Positions 19,968 through 30,588 of a DNA stretch of 60,913 nucleotides are shown here, in pieces. The stretch's first letter is position 1; the number at the start of each line of letters is the position of its first letter. The stretch is taken from the NCBI RefSeq assembly GCF_000482785.1, contig NZ_AXWS01000002.1, positions 1 to 60,913 on the forward strand, in the 5' to 3' direction. The notes below the pieces were generated by a model. It was not told the DNA's origin. It was given only the letters and a program-made list of their open reading frames with translations, and made no database searches. The DNA is from Derxia gummosa DSM 723 (GTDB taxonomy: Bacteria; Pseudomonadota; Gammaproteobacteria; Burkholderiales; Burkholderiaceae_E). The translations under genes were made by a program, and so were the position numbers.

Positions 19968-19992
19968 GCGGTTGGCCGGCGCGGCCAACCGC
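19968..19992 (+). promoter_or_regulatory. Perfect 10-bp hairpin in the ompW 5' leader
   Basis: GCGGTTGGCC (19968-19977) and GGCCAACCGC (19983-19992) are exactly complementary around a 5-base loop. The hairpin ends 6 bases before the ompW Shine-Dalgarno (AGGAGA, 19999-20004). It could protect the mRNA 5' end or control translation. No T-run follows. Confidence 0.4.
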
Positions 19993-20009
19993 GACACGAG
20001 GAGATACGC

Positions 20010-20768
20010 ATGCAAGCCCTTGCCCATCGCCTGAAGCCGATCGCCGCCGCAACGCTGGCATTCGGCCTTGCCCTGCCTGCCATGGCCCAGACCGCCGGAT
20101 CGCATGTCGTGTCGGTCGGCGCGCTGCGCTACCAGCCCAACGACAGCAGTGATCCGCTCAACATCACCAACGTGCCGGCGGCTGCCGGCGGCGGACCGCA
20201 AGCCGGCAGCGGCTTCACGATCAGTGCCGAGACCACGCTGGCCTTTACCTACGAGTACTTCATCACCGACAACATCGGCATCGAGGTGCTCGGTGGCGTG
20301 CCGCCCAAGCACACGCTCAAGGGCACCGGCACGCTCGGGGCCGACGCGATCAACCCGCTCGCCACCGTGCGCCAGTACAGCGTGCCCGTGCTGCTGCGCT
20401 GGCACTTCAACGAGCCGACCGACCGTTTCCGCCCCTATGTGGGCCTGGGCGCTGCGTACACGTGGTTCGACGAGATCCGCATCACGCCGCAGTTCCAGCA
20501 GGCGCTGTCACTCAAGCTCACGCGCGGCGCGAGCGGTGCCGGCGTCACGACTGCGAGCGTCGATGGCCGGCTCAAGCCGGTGTTCAACGTCGGCGCCACC
20601 TACGCATTCGACAAGAACTGGGGCGCGATCGCCTCGGTGTCGTACATGCCGCTCGACGCCACCGCCAAGCTCACCACCACGCTGCCGACCGGCGCCGTGG
20701 TCAGGAGCGAAGGCAAGCTGGATATCAACCCGGTCATCATGTACCTGGGTGTGACGCGCACCTTCTGA
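20010..20768 (+). CDS. ompW: OmpW family outer membrane protein
   Basis: OmpW proteins are eight-stranded outer-membrane beta-barrels with a hydrophobic channel. The product is 252 residues. A signal peptide ends near ALPAMAQT. Family features follow: FTYEYFITDNIGIEVLGGVPPKH, a plasma-facing YVGLGAAYTWF strand, and a terminal phenylalanine (VTRTF) as the BAM recognition signal. AGGAGA is spaced 5 bases from the ATG. The gene stands alone with its own structured leader and converges with the AraC-type regulator gene. Confidence 0.92.
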   Translation: MQALAHRLKPIAAATLAFGLALPAMAQTAGSHVVSVGALRYQPNDSSDPLNITNVPAAAGGGPQAGSGFTISAETTLAFTYEYFITDNIGIEVLGGVPPKHTLKGTGTLGADAINPLATVRQYSVPVLLRWHFNEPTDRFRPYVGLGAAYTWFDEIRITPQFQQALSLKLTRGASGAGVTTASVDGRLKPVFNVGATYAFDKNWGAIASVSYMPLDATAKLTTTLPTGAVVRSEGKLDINPVIMYLGVTRTF

Positions 20769-20822
20769 GAGGGGCGGCGGCGCTGGCGGCGCGACTGCGC
20801 GCCCTCCATCGTCCGCAGCCCT

Positions 20823-20838
20823 TTGCAAGCGATTGCAA
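20823..20838. repeat. Dispersed motif copy 1 (TGCAAGCGATTGCA core)
   Basis: TTGCAA, GCGA, TTGCAA form a 16-base imperfect palindrome in the short gap between the convergent ompW and AraC-type genes. The 14-base core recurs exactly at 32710-32723 and 39548-39561 and with one change at 38703-38716. It may also act as a small bidirectional hairpin here. Function unknown. Confidence 0.55.
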
Positions 20839-20861
20839 GCCGGGATGGCGGCGCGGGCCGG

Positions 20862-21923
20862 TCAGCGCCGGTACTCGCCCGGCGTGCGGCCGGTCCAGCG
20901 GCGGAAGGCGTGGCGGAAGTTGGCGCCGTCGCTGAAGCCGAGCGCGGCCGCGATGTTGTCGGTGCTCATGCGCGTGTTGCGCAGGTAGTCGATGGCGAGA
21001 TCGCGCCGCACCCGAGCGAGCAGTTCGCTGAAGGAGCTGCCTTCGGCTTCGAGCTTGCGGCGCAGCGTGCGCGCGGTGATGTTGAGCCGCGCGGCGGTGG
21101 TGTCCATGTCGCAGAACTCGCCCGGCATCCGCATGAGCATGCGTTCGACCCGCGCGGTGAACGAGGCCGCTTCGCCGGCGCGCGCGAGCAGGCGGTCGCA
21201 GGCTTCGGTGGCCATCGCCTTGCTGAGCGGGCTGCCGAGCGGCAGCGGCAGGTCGCGCAGCGCGGGGTCGAAGCGCAGCTCGGTGCGGTCGGCGCCGAAT
21301 TGCACGGGGCATTCGAGATGCCATTCGTACAGCTCGCGCAGGCGCGCGTCGCCGTCGTGAGCGATGCGTGCGTCCACCGGCTGGCCGCGCTCGCCGAACA
21401 GGTCGCGGCTCATGCCGACGATGATGCCGAGCACGACCGCAAGCCCGAACCGGTACAGCTCGGCCGGCACCGGCACGGCCGCGTTCGGCGCGAGCCGGCA
21501 GACGACGGCGTCGCGCTCGACCGCCCAGGTCATCTCGGTGACGGGCGCGGTCAGCGCGTGGTAGCGGGTCGTGAAATCGACGATCTCGTCCACCGACGAA
21601 CAGCACAGCAGCGCATAGCCGTACATGCCGAACTGGGACAGCCGCAGCCGTCGCGCGACGCGAAAGGGCAGGGCGGGATCGCGCGTCAGCGCGAGCGCAT
21701 TGCGATGCACCCGCATCAGCTGGCGCAGCGAGGTGAGCAGTGCCGGATCGCGCAACTCGGCCGGCGCGATGCCGCTGCCGTCGAGCAGCAGGGCGGCATC
21801 GATGCCAAGCTCGGCGCCGGCCTCGACCACCGCGGCGATGCGCTGCGCGGAATAGGCCTTGTCGGCCGGGACGCGGTCGAGGAGGTCGTCGGTGACGTGG
21901 GCGAGGGAAGCGGGCATCGGCAT
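20862..21923 (-). CDS. AraC-family transcriptional regulator
   Basis: A DNA-binding regulator of 353 residues. The N-terminal roughly 220 residues match the arabinose-binding-like domain seen in OruR/VirF-type regulators (RVARRLRLSQFGMYGYALLCCSSVDEIV). The C-terminal double helix-turn-helix includes DMDTTAARLNITARTLRRKL and IAAALGFSDGANFRHAFRRWTGRTPGEYRR, the classic AraC signature. The start at 21923 (MPMPASLAHVTDD) was chosen because the residues further upstream are low-complexity and unlike the family. No clear Shine-Dalgarno is seen, so the start is uncertain. It is divergent from the chalcone-isomerase-like gene (22139), a plausible but unproven target. Confidence 0.88.
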   Translation of the reverse strand: MPMPASLAHVTDDLLDRVPADKAYSAQRIAAVVEAGAELGIDAALLLDGSGIAPAELRDPALLTSLRQLMRVHRNALALTRDPALPFRVARRLRLSQFGMYGYALLCCSSVDEIVDFTTRYHALTAPVTEMTWAVERDAVVCRLAPNAAVPVPAELYRFGLAVVLGIIVGMSRDLFGERGQPVDARIAHDGDARLRELYEWHLECPVQFGADRTELRFDPALRDLPLPLGSPLSKAMATEACDRLLARAGEAASFTARVERMLMRMPGEFCDMDTTAARLNITARTLRRKLEAEGSSFSELLARVRRDLAIDYLRNTRMSTDNIAAALGFSDGANFRHAFRRWTGRTPGEYRR

Positions 21924-22138
21924 GGCGCGGCAGTGAAGGCTGGGCAGCGCCCGATTGTGTTGACCCGCGGCGCCAGGCATCAACACGGAAAATCCCCATA
22001 CGTAGCCGTCCGGCAGGCACTCGATGCTGACCGGCAGCGACCTCGCCCGCGGGGAAAGGCGACCAGCAGAATCCGTCCCCTGCGCCGCGAGCCGAAGGCG
22101 CGGCGCGCCCCTCGCCCGTTTCCGCCGGAGCCCGGACC

Positions 22139-22768
22139 ATGACCGAACAGAAGATTCATCCGCATTGCAGGATAAGCCGGCGCCGGCTTCGAGCGGCCAT
22201 GCGCCTGCTGCTGCTCGCGGCCGCGTTCGCGCTGCCGCCGGTGTCGGCACTGGCCGTCGATATTGCCGGCGCGCGTCTGCCCGACAGCCAGCAGGCCGAG
22301 GGCCGCGAACTGGCGCTGGTAGGTGCGGGCCTGCGCACGCGCTTCATGTTCAAGGTGTACGCGGCGGCCCTGTACGCGGTCGAGCGGCCGGCATCGGCGC
22401 AGGCGGCGATCGAGACGACGGCGCCGCGCCGCCTCGTGCTGCACCTGCTGCGCGAGGTCGAGGCCGACACGCTGTTCGGTGCGCTGCACGAAGGCTTGCG
22501 GGCGAACACGACGGAGGCCCAGCTCCCGGCGCTGGCCGCGTCCGAGGAGCGGCTCGAGCGCATCTTTCGCGGCATCGGCAGGGCACGCGAGGGCGACGTG
22601 ATCGCGCTCGACTTCGGCGCGCGCGGCGTCGCGGTGGCCGTCAACGGCGAGCCGCGCGGCGAGGTGGCGGATGCCGCGTTTGCCCGCGCGCTGCTGCGCG
22701 TCTGGCTCGGCGAGCAGCCGGCCGATGCGGCACTCAAGCGGGCACTGCTCGGTCAGCCGCCGGGTTGA
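22139..22768 (+). CDS. Chalcone isomerase-like secreted protein
   Basis: The 209-residue product has a basic N-terminus and a hydrophobic signal peptide (LLLLAAAFALPPVSALA). The mature domain is of the chalcone-isomerase-like fold. FMFKVYAAALYAVERPAS and the later RVWLGEQPADAALKRALLG are typical of the bacterial family, whose members probably bind fatty acids or other lipids rather than performing flavonoid chemistry. GGAG (22127-22130) is 8 bases before the ATG at 22139; an internal ATG (MRLLLLAA) would give a more standard signal peptide. The exact role is unknown. Confidence 0.8.
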   Translation: MTEQKIHPHCRISRRRLRAAMRLLLLAAAFALPPVSALAVDIAGARLPDSQQAEGRELALVGAGLRTRFMFKVYAAALYAVERPASAQAAIETTAPRRLVLHLLREVEADTLFGALHEGLRANTTEAQLPALAASEERLERIFRGIGRAREGDVIALDFGARGVAVAVNGEPRGEVADAAFARALLRVWLGEQPADAALKRALLGQPPG

Positions 22769-22797
22769 GCCATACGCAGCCGCCGGCCACATCCTGG

Positions 22798-22864
22798 ACG
22801 CCAACGCCAACGCCAACGCCAACGCCAACGCCAACGCCAACGCCAACGCCAACGCCAACGCCAA
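22798..22864. repeat. Hexanucleotide tandem repeat (CCAACG)n
   Basis: Ten perfect copies of CCAACG fill 22801-22860, with partial units on both flanks (67 bases, about 11 units). The array sits in the 150-base gap between the chalcone-isomerase-like gene and the nitronate monooxygenase, 55 bases before the latter's ATG. Because the unit is 6 bases, copy-number change cannot shift a reading frame but would alter promoter or leader spacing. Confidence 0.95.
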
Positions 22865-22918
22865 TCGCCGCGCTTCGCCTTGCCGGCGCCCGCCCGCACC
22901 TTTCCTCAAGGACCACGC

Positions 22919-23881
22919 ATGACGACTCCCGCCGCCCGGCTTCGCGCCCAGCTGACCTTGCCTGTCATCTGCGCGCCGATGTTCATCGTCTCCAACCCCG
23001 ACCTCGTGCTCGCGCAATGCCGCGCGGGCCTTGTGGGCTCGTTCCCGGCGCTCAATGCGCGGCCGGCCGAGCTGCTCGACGACTGGCTCACGCGCATCGA
23101 GACCGGCGTGGCCGAATCGCGCGCCGCCGATCCGGCCGCGAAGATCGCGCCCTATGCCGTGAACCAGATCGTCCACCAGAGCAATGCGCGGCTGGAGCAG
23201 GACATGGCCGTGTGCGTGCGGCATCGCGTGCCCATCGTCATCACCAGCCTGCGCGCGCCGGGCGAGGTGGTGAAGCATGTGCATGGCTATGGCGGCATCG
23301 TCTTCCACGACGTCATCAGCGTGCGTCACGCCGAGAAGGCGCTGGAGGCGGGGGTGGACGGGCTGGTGCTCGTGTGCGCGGGCGCAGGCGGCCATGCGGG
23401 CACGCTCAGCCCCTTCGCGCTCGTGGCCGAGGTGAGGCGCTTCTTCGACGGGCCGATCGCGCTGTCGGGCGCCATCGCGACGGGCGACGCCATCCTCGCG
23501 GCCGAGGCAATGGGCGCCGACTTCGCCTACATGGGCACGCGCTTCATCGCGACGCGCGAGGCGAACGCCTCGGCCGCCTACCAGCAGGCGCTCGTGGCCG
23601 GCAGCGCGGCCGACATCGTGTACACGCCCTACTTCACGGGCGTGCACGGCAACTACCTCAAGCAGAGCATCGTCGCGGCCGGTCTCGATCCCGACAACCT
23701 GCCCGCCGAGCGTCAGGCCATGGCCTTCGACAAGCCCGACAGCGCGGCCAGGGCATGGAAGGACATCTGGGGCGCGGGGCAGGGCCTGGGCAGCATCGCC
23801 GACGTGCCGTCGACGGCGGAGCTGGTGGCGCGGCTCGCGGGCGAGTACGCGGCGGCGCGGGCGCGCCTGCTCGGCGCATGA
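22919..23881 (+). CDS. Nitronate monooxygenase (2-nitropropane dioxygenase family)
   Basis: An FMN-dependent TIM-barrel enzyme that oxidises alkyl nitronates such as propionate 3-nitronate to non-toxic products. The product is 320 residues. The N-terminal LPVICAPMFIVSNPDLVLAQ, the central CAGAGGHAGTLSPFAL (containing the usual catalytic histidine) and the phosphate-binding ALSGAIATGDAILAAEAMGADFAYMGTRF segments are all present. The ATG at 22919 has AAGGA six bases upstream; an in-frame upstream ATG at 22880 is not supported. The hexamer array immediately upstream could influence its expression. Confidence 0.9.
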   Translation: MTTPAARLRAQLTLPVICAPMFIVSNPDLVLAQCRAGLVGSFPALNARPAELLDDWLTRIETGVAESRAADPAAKIAPYAVNQIVHQSNARLEQDMAVCVRHRVPIVITSLRAPGEVVKHVHGYGGIVFHDVISVRHAEKALEAGVDGLVLVCAGAGGHAGTLSPFALVAEVRRFFDGPIALSGAIATGDAILAAEAMGADFAYMGTRFIATREANASAAYQQALVAGSAADIVYTPYFTGVHGNYLKQSIVAAGLDPDNLPAERQAMAFDKPDSAARAWKDIWGAGQGLGSIADVPSTAELVARLAGEYAAARARLLGA

Positions 23882-24013
23882 AGCTGTATTCCAGTTGCGG
23901 CTTTTTTCCATGCGGCTGACGAGGCTCTTGCCGCGACGGGCTGTTCTGATGAAAGCTGCACGCTGAATGCGGCTTTCTGTCACCGCCCATGCCCGGCCCG
24001 CCGGCGCGCCGCC

Positions 24014-25183
24014 TCAGCGCCGCCGCCCGCGCGACAGCCGCAGCGCGATCAGCTTGCGCGTCTGGAAGTAGATCAGCAGCACCACGGCGATCACCGCCAT
24101 CGCCGTCATCACCGCGTCGAAGCCCCAGCGGTCCTTGAGCAGCGGCATCACCTCGAAGTTCATGCCGAACACGCCCGTGATGAGCGTGAGCGGCGCGAAG
24201 ATCGCGGTGATGATCGTCAGCGTCTGCACGACCTGGTTGGTGCGGTGGCTCACGGCCGCGAAGTGCAGCTGCACCGCGGTCTCGATCGACGCTTCCAGCC
24301 GCCGCGTGTGCGCCAGCACCCGGCCCACATGCTCGGCCACATCGCCCATGCGCACGAGGTAGCCGTCGTTGCGCTGGGCGTCGGGTGTGTTTTCGAGATA
24401 GCTGTCGCGCAGCTCCTGCAAGGCGTCGGCCTGTTCCTCGCAAAGGTTCTCAAGCTTGCGCAGCTCGTTGCGGGCGTCGAGCAGGGCCATCCAGTTGGTG
24501 AAGCTGCGGCGCGGGTCGAGCAGCTCGCGCTGCCAGCGGTCGAGCTGGTCGGTGAGCGGCTGGCGCAGTTCGAGGTAGCGATCGACCATGAGGTTGAGCA
24601 GCCTCAGCATCAGCTCTTCCGGGCGCGGCGGCAGACGGTACTTCTCGTTGCCGTTGCCCTCGGCGCCATGGCGCGGCTGGTAGCTCGCGATGCGCTGGCG
24701 CGCCATGTCGAAGGTACGGCTGCTTTCGCCGCGCACCGTGACCAGCACGCGGTCGAACACGAAGAAGACTACCGGCCGCGTGACGATCGGTTGCAGCACG
24801 CGACGCTCGCGGCGTTCGTCGGCCGACAGGCCAACAGAGGAAGCCTGCTCGCTCAGCGGCGCGGCGCCCGCATTGGTGAGCTTGCGGAACACGACCATGT
24901 CGTAGTCCAGCGTCGCCTCGAAATAGGACGGATGCTGGAGATTGGTCGCGTCGGTCAGATGCGGGTCGTGCAGCCGCTTGGCCGTGAGCGCGAACACGAC
25001 ATCGCGCAGCCGTTCGCGGCCTTCGGCGATGCGCGCCTGCGCCTCGGGGCTGGCGTGGTCGCAGGGGTCGCCCATCAGCTCCTCGTGCGTCACGTCGAGC
25101 CAGTACCAGCCGGTGTGCGGCGGCGAGGCTGGCGCGTGGTCGAGGTGGATGACCTGGTCGGGATGGAAGTGGAAGGCGTCCAT
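24014..25183 (-). CDS. corA: CorA-type divalent cation transporter
   Basis: CorA proteins are pentameric inner-membrane channels for magnesium and related divalent cations. The product is 389 residues. The long cytoplasmic alpha/beta and helical funnel precedes two C-terminal membrane helices: TIITAIFAPLTLITGVFGMNF with the signature GMN loop, and FDAVMTAMAVIAVVLLIYF. A basic tail (RLSRGRRR) ends the protein. A coiled-coil-like stretch (LRKLENLCEEQADALQELRDSYLE) forms the stalk. The protein is somewhat longer than E. coli CorA (316) owing to its N-terminal domain; a ZntB-like zinc role cannot be excluded. Confidence 0.88.
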   Translation of the reverse strand: MDAFHFHPDQVIHLDHAPASPPHTGWYWLDVTHEELMGDPCDHASPEAQARIAEGRERLRDVVFALTAKRLHDPHLTDATNLQHPSYFEATLDYDMVVFRKLTNAGAAPLSEQASSVGLSADERRERRVLQPIVTRPVVFFVFDRVLVTVRGESSRTFDMARQRIASYQPRHGAEGNGNEKYRLPPRPEELMLRLLNLMVDRYLELRQPLTDQLDRWQRELLDPRRSFTNWMALLDARNELRKLENLCEEQADALQELRDSYLENTPDAQRNDGYLVRMGDVAEHVGRVLAHTRRLEASIETAVQLHFAAVSHRTNQVVQTLTIITAIFAPLTLITGVFGMNFEVMPLLKDRWGFDAVMTAMAVIAVVLLIYFQTRKLIALRLSRGRRR

Positions 25184-25292
25184 CGGTGCTGCTCATGCAA
25201 TCGGGCGTCCGGCAGGCGGGCCGGACCGGCGGTGCGCCGGCCTTGCCGGCCGGCCGCGGTGACGGGGCGCGTCGCAGCGGCCCCGGGCGGCG

Positions 25293-26979
<1,687 letters not shown>

Positions 26980-27321
26980 TGGGCTGGGGCGCGGTAGAAG
27001 AGGCGTCCGCGCGGTAAGGAAGGCTGCGCGACTTGGGCGCAACACCCGGGCGGTGAAGGCGGTTGCCTTCGGGCGAACGCTATAATAAGGAGTTTTTTTG
27101 GCCCGGCCGGGCGCGTGTCAAGCTCTCGTTTGCATGCAGGTGTCGCGCCCTGAAACCGGATGCTTCGCGCGCGATCAAACGCTCGTCAGGCACCAGACAG
27201 GGACAGCGGCGCAGCCTCCGCTCGGGCGAGCCGTGCCGGTGTTGTCGGGCCGGCCCTAGCAGTCTTGAACAAAAGAACCGCTCGCGCGGACCGCACAGCA
27301 CCTTCTTCCATCGAGGAACCC
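26980..27321 (+). promoter_or_regulatory. Divergent intergenic region, engB / cytochrome c4
   Basis: This 342-base gap has no convincing gene. A perfect TATAAT (27081-27086) faces the cytochrome gene, but no matching -35 lies 16-18 bases upstream. It is followed by seven T's (27093-27099) and the 12-base palindrome GCCCGGCCGGGC (27101-27112). GAGGAA (27313-27318) serves the cytochrome start at 27322. The likely cytochrome c4 promoter is here, giving a leader of about 230 bases. Confidence 0.45.
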
Positions 27322-27987
27322 ATGAAGTCGTCGAAGCCGACCTTGCAAAAGTTCGCTTTCCTGCAGAACTCCCTTGTTGCCGCGTCGTTCCTGTTCGCGG
27401 CGGGCGTCCAGGCGCAACAGGCCGAACCGCTCCAGAAGGCGGACGCCGCGCGCGGTCAGGCGACTTCGGCCCTGTGCGCCGGTTGCCATGGCGCCGACGG
27501 CAATGCGCCGGCGCCCACCTTCCCCAAGCTGGCCGGCCAGCATCCCGAGTACATCGTCAAGCAGCTCAAGAACTTCAAGCCCAAGGAAGGCGGCAAGCCC
27601 GAGCGCGAGAACAGCGTGATGCTCGGCATGGCCTCGACGCTGACCGACCAGCAGATGCTCGACGTCGCGGCCTATTTCGGCAGCCAGACCCAGGTGCCGG
27701 CCGTCGCCGCCACCAAGGAAGGCGCCGAACTCGGCAAGAAGATCTGGCGCGCCGGCATCCCGTCCAAGAATGTGCCGGCCTGCGCGGCCTGCCACGGCCC
27801 CAAGGGCGACGGCATGCCGGCCCAGTACCCGCGCCTCGCGGGGCAGTGGGCCGAGTACACCGAAGCCCAGCTCGTCGGCTTCCGCCAGGGCACGCGTCTG
27901 AACAACGCCGTCATGACCACGGTCGCCTCGCGCCTGTCGGACAAGGAAATCAAGGCGGTCGCCGACTTCGCCGCCGGCCTGCGCTGA
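27322..27987 (+). CDS. Dihaem cytochrome c4
   Basis: A periplasmic two-haem electron carrier, usually feeding terminal oxidases. The product is 221 residues. A signal peptide ends near GVQAQQ, and two tandem class I cytochrome domains follow, with haem-binding CAGCH at 52-56 and CAACH at 154-158. Candidate axial methionines lie in MLGMAS and NNAVMTTVAS. The ATG at 27322 has GAGGAA upstream and begins a recognisable signal peptide; the open frame continues upstream without support. Haem attachment would depend on the ResB/CcsB system encoded directly downstream, and the grouping is typical of betaproteobacteria. Confidence 0.94.
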   Translation: MKSSKPTLQKFAFLQNSLVAASFLFAAGVQAQQAEPLQKADAARGQATSALCAGCHGADGNAPAPTFPKLAGQHPEYIVKQLKNFKPKEGGKPERENSVMLGMASTLTDQQMLDVAAYFGSQTQVPAVAATKEGAELGKKIWRAGIPSKNVPACAACHGPKGDGMPAQYPRLAGQWAEYTEAQLVGFRQGTRLNNAVMTTVASRLSDKEIKAVADFAAGLR

Positions 27988-28045
27988 ACACGCGGCGGTC
28001 GTCAGGGTCAAAGCCCTGTCGGTAATGCAGGGCAGGCAACATTCG

Positions 28046-28079
28046 GGCAGGCAGCCGGAGCATTCCGCTGCCTGCCTTT
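28046..28079 (+). terminator. Terminator-like hairpin between cytochrome c4 and resB
   Basis: GGCAGGCAGC (28046-28055) pairs with GCTGCCTGCC (28067-28076), a 10-bp stem with an 11-base loop, followed by three T's. It probably ends the abundant cytochrome transcript while letting some read-through reach resB, whose start is 12 bases further on. Confidence 0.55.
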
Positions 28080-28090
28080 GCATTTGATGG

Positions 28091-30532
28091 ATGGATGAAA
28101 TGAACGGCAGCGTCGAACCGGCAAGCCCGGCTACCACGGGCTTGCAAGTGCGCAGCCGCAGCGCCTTCGTGCGCGACAGCGTCGAGCTGCTCAGCTCGAT
28201 GCGCTTCGCGATCTCGGTGCTGACCGTCATCGCGATCGCATCGGTGATCGGCACCGTCATCCAGCAGAACCAGCCGCCCATCAACTATCTCAACCAGTTC
28301 GGGCCGTTCTGGGCCGAGCTGTTCAAGGCCGTCGGGCTCACCGCGCTGTACACGACGGGGTGGTTCTACGTCCTGCTGACCTTCCTGGTCATCTCGACCA
28401 CGCTTTGCATCATCCGCAACGCGCCGCGCTTCCTGCGCGACATGCGCGACATGCGCGACCGCGTGCGCGAAAACTCGCTGCGCGCCTTCCATCACCGCAT
28501 CGAGGGCGAGGGCGCGCTGGCGCCGACCGAGATCGTCCGGCGCGCGGTGGCGCTGCTGCGGGCGCGCGGCTTCAAGGCCGTGGTGCGCGAGGGCCAGCCG
28601 CCGGTGGGCGGCAGTTACGCCGCAAGCGCGGCCGGCGCGCCGGAAGGCGGGGGCGCCGAGGCGGGAAGCATCCAGGCCGGCCCCGTCGTGCCGGGCCAGA
28701 CATTCCTCATCGCCGCCAAGGCCGGCAGCGCCAACCGCCTCGGCTACATCGCCGCACATGCCGCCATCGTCGTGATGGCGGTCGGCTATCTGCTCGACAC
28801 CAATCTGCCGATCCGCATGCAGATGTGGTTCAGCGGCAAGGCGCCGATCCAGTCGGCCACCACCGTGAGCGAAGTGCCGGCCAGCGCGCGCTTCGGCCCG
28901 GCCAACCTGAGCTTTCGCGGCGACGTGCTCATTCCGGAAGGCGAGGCGAGCGACGTGGCCGTCGTGCCCTACCGCGACGCGCTCTTCCTGCAGGACCTGC
29001 CGTTCTCGATCGCGCTCAAGAAGTTCAGCGTCGCCTACTACCCGACCGGCATGCCGCGCGAGTTCAAGAGCGAGGTCGTCGTCACCGACAAGGACACGGG
29101 CGCGCAGCGCGAGGCCGAAATCAAGGTGAACGAGCCGCTGATCCATCGCGGCACCGCCATCTACCAGTCGTCGTTCGAGGACGGCGGCTCGCGGCTCAAG
29201 CTCGTCGGCTGGCCGATGCGCGGCGCGCGCGCCTACACCTTCGACTTCGCTGGCGAGGTGGGCCAGAGCGCGAAGCTCGGCCGCAGCGGCGCGGCCGACA
29301 CCGACGCCTATCAGGTCGAGTTCAGTGGCTTTCGCGCGATCAACGTCGAGAACCTCGCCGACGGCGGCGAGGACGCGGCCGACACCGAGAAGCGCTTCCA
29401 GGACCATGTCGCGGCGGTGGTGTCGTCCACCACGCGCGGCGACAAGAGCAAGAACCTGCACAACGTCGGCCCGAGCGTGCAGTACAAGCTGCGCGACAAG
29501 GCCGGCCAGGCGCGCGAGTTCAGCAACTACATGCTGCCGATCGAGCTGGAAGGCCGGCGCTGGTTCCTCGCCGGCGTGCGCGACACGCCGGGCGAGCCCT
29601 TCCGCTACCTGCGCATCCCGGCCGACGACGACATGACGGTGCGCGAGTTCATGCGCCTGCGCGCCGCCGTGCAGGACCCCGAGCTGCGCCGCGCCGCCGC
29701 CGAGCGCTTCGCGACGCGTTCCTTCGGTCAGGCCGGCGGCGGGGATGCGCAACTGCGCGCGCCGCTCCAGGCTTCGGCCGAGCGCGCGCTCGAAGCCTTC
29801 GCGCGCCAGGGCTTCCAGTCGGTGGCCGACTTCATCCAGCACAACGTGCCCGAGGCCGAGCGCGAGAAGGCGGCCGGCGTGTTCATCAAGATCCTCGACG
29901 GCGGCATGTGGGAGCTGTGGCAGCTCGCCCGCGAGCGCGACAAGCTCGCGCCGTCGCCGGCCGACCGCGAACACGGCGAATGGCTGTCGGCCGCCGTGCG
30001 CGCCGTGAGCGACGCCGCCTTCTACAACGCGCCCGTGCTGCTGATGCTCGACAGCTTCGAGCAGCGGCAGGCGAGCGTCTTCCAGGTCACGCGCGCGCCG
30101 GGCAAGAACATCGTCTATCTCGGCTGCCTGCTGCTCGTGATCGGCGTGTTCTCGATGTTCTACATCCGCGAGCGCCGCGTCTGGTGCTGGGTGGCACCGG
30201 GCGCGAACGGCGGCGGCCGGCTGCTGATGGCGATGTCGGCGACGCGGCGCTCGCTCGATTTCGAGCGCGAATTCGCCACGCTGAGCGGCCAGCTCGCGGG
30301 CGCGACGGGGATTGCGGCGCATCCGGCGGAGGGCGTGCATCGCGTCGGGTCGGCCGGCGATGCGGCGTCGGTGGCCGGTGCGGCGTCCGCCGGCGAGACG
30401 GGTTCGGCGGCCGGCGACGCCGCACCGGCGCCTGCCGCCAGCCCGGCCGCGCCGTCCGACGGCACTGCCGGCGCGGTCAATCCCGCCGGTGGCAACCGAG
30501 CCGGCGCAGAATCCGCCGACGGCAAGCACTAG
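28091..30532 (+). CDS. resB: Cytochrome c biogenesis protein ResB
   Basis: ResB (Ccs1) pairs with CcsB/CcsA as the system II haem transporter and ligase for c-type cytochromes. The product is 813 residues. Early membrane segments (LLSSMRFAISVLTVIAIASVIGTVIQQ; TGWFYVLLTFLVISTTLCII) and another near residue 225 precede a large periplasmic domain. A last membrane helix (NIVYLGCLLLVIGVFSMFYI) comes near residue 680. The remaining roughly 90 residues are an Ala/Gly/Pro-rich cytoplasmic tail with no family counterpart that I recognise. The ATG at 28091 has no strong Shine-Dalgarno; 28100 is an alternative. ccsB follows after 56 bases. Confidence 0.93.
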   Translation: MDEMNGSVEPASPATTGLQVRSRSAFVRDSVELLSSMRFAISVLTVIAIASVIGTVIQQNQPPINYLNQFGPFWAELFKAVGLTALYTTGWFYVLLTFLVISTTLCIIRNAPRFLRDMRDMRDRVRENSLRAFHHRIEGEGALAPTEIVRRAVALLRARGFKAVVREGQPPVGGSYAASAAGAPEGGGAEAGSIQAGPVVPGQTFLIAAKAGSANRLGYIAAHAAIVVMAVGYLLDTNLPIRMQMWFSGKAPIQSATTVSEVPASARFGPANLSFRGDVLIPEGEASDVAVVPYRDALFLQDLPFSIALKKFSVAYYPTGMPREFKSEVVVTDKDTGAQREAEIKVNEPLIHRGTAIYQSSFEDGGSRLKLVGWPMRGARAYTFDFAGEVGQSAKLGRSGAADTDAYQVEFSGFRAINVENLADGGEDAADTEKRFQDHVAAVVSSTTRGDKSKNLHNVGPSVQYKLRDKAGQAREFSNYMLPIELEGRRWFLAGVRDTPGEPFRYLRIPADDDMTVREFMRLRAAVQDPELRRAAAERFATRSFGQAGGGDAQLRAPLQASAERALEAFARQGFQSVADFIQHNVPEAEREKAAGVFIKILDGGMWELWQLARERDKLAPSPADREHGEWLSAAVRAVSDAAFYNAPVLLMLDSFEQRQASVFQVTRAPGKNIVYLGCLLLVIGVFSMFYIRERRVWCWVAPGANGGGRLLMAMSATRRSLDFEREFATLSGQLAGATGIAAHPAEGVHRVGSAGDAASVAGAASAGETGSAAGDAAPAPAASPAAPSDGTAGAVNPAGGNRAGAESADGKH

Positions 30533-30588
30533 CAGTCAAGCAGCAAGCCTTCGCGCGGCGCCCGGCGCCGGCGCGCCATGGAGACGAC

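Noticed and set aside
22798-22864. The hexamer array as a CRISPR or protein-coding repeat
   Set aside because: Units are 6 bases with no spacers, and the array lies between a stop codon and the next gene's Shine-Dalgarno, so it is a simple tandem repeat outside coding sequence.
27950-30529. An 859-codon minus-strand frame and a second plus-strand frame (28360-30588) over resB
   Set aside because: Both are GC-bias shadows of resB, which is firmly identified by its membrane segments. The plus-strand shadow simply runs in frame into ccsB.
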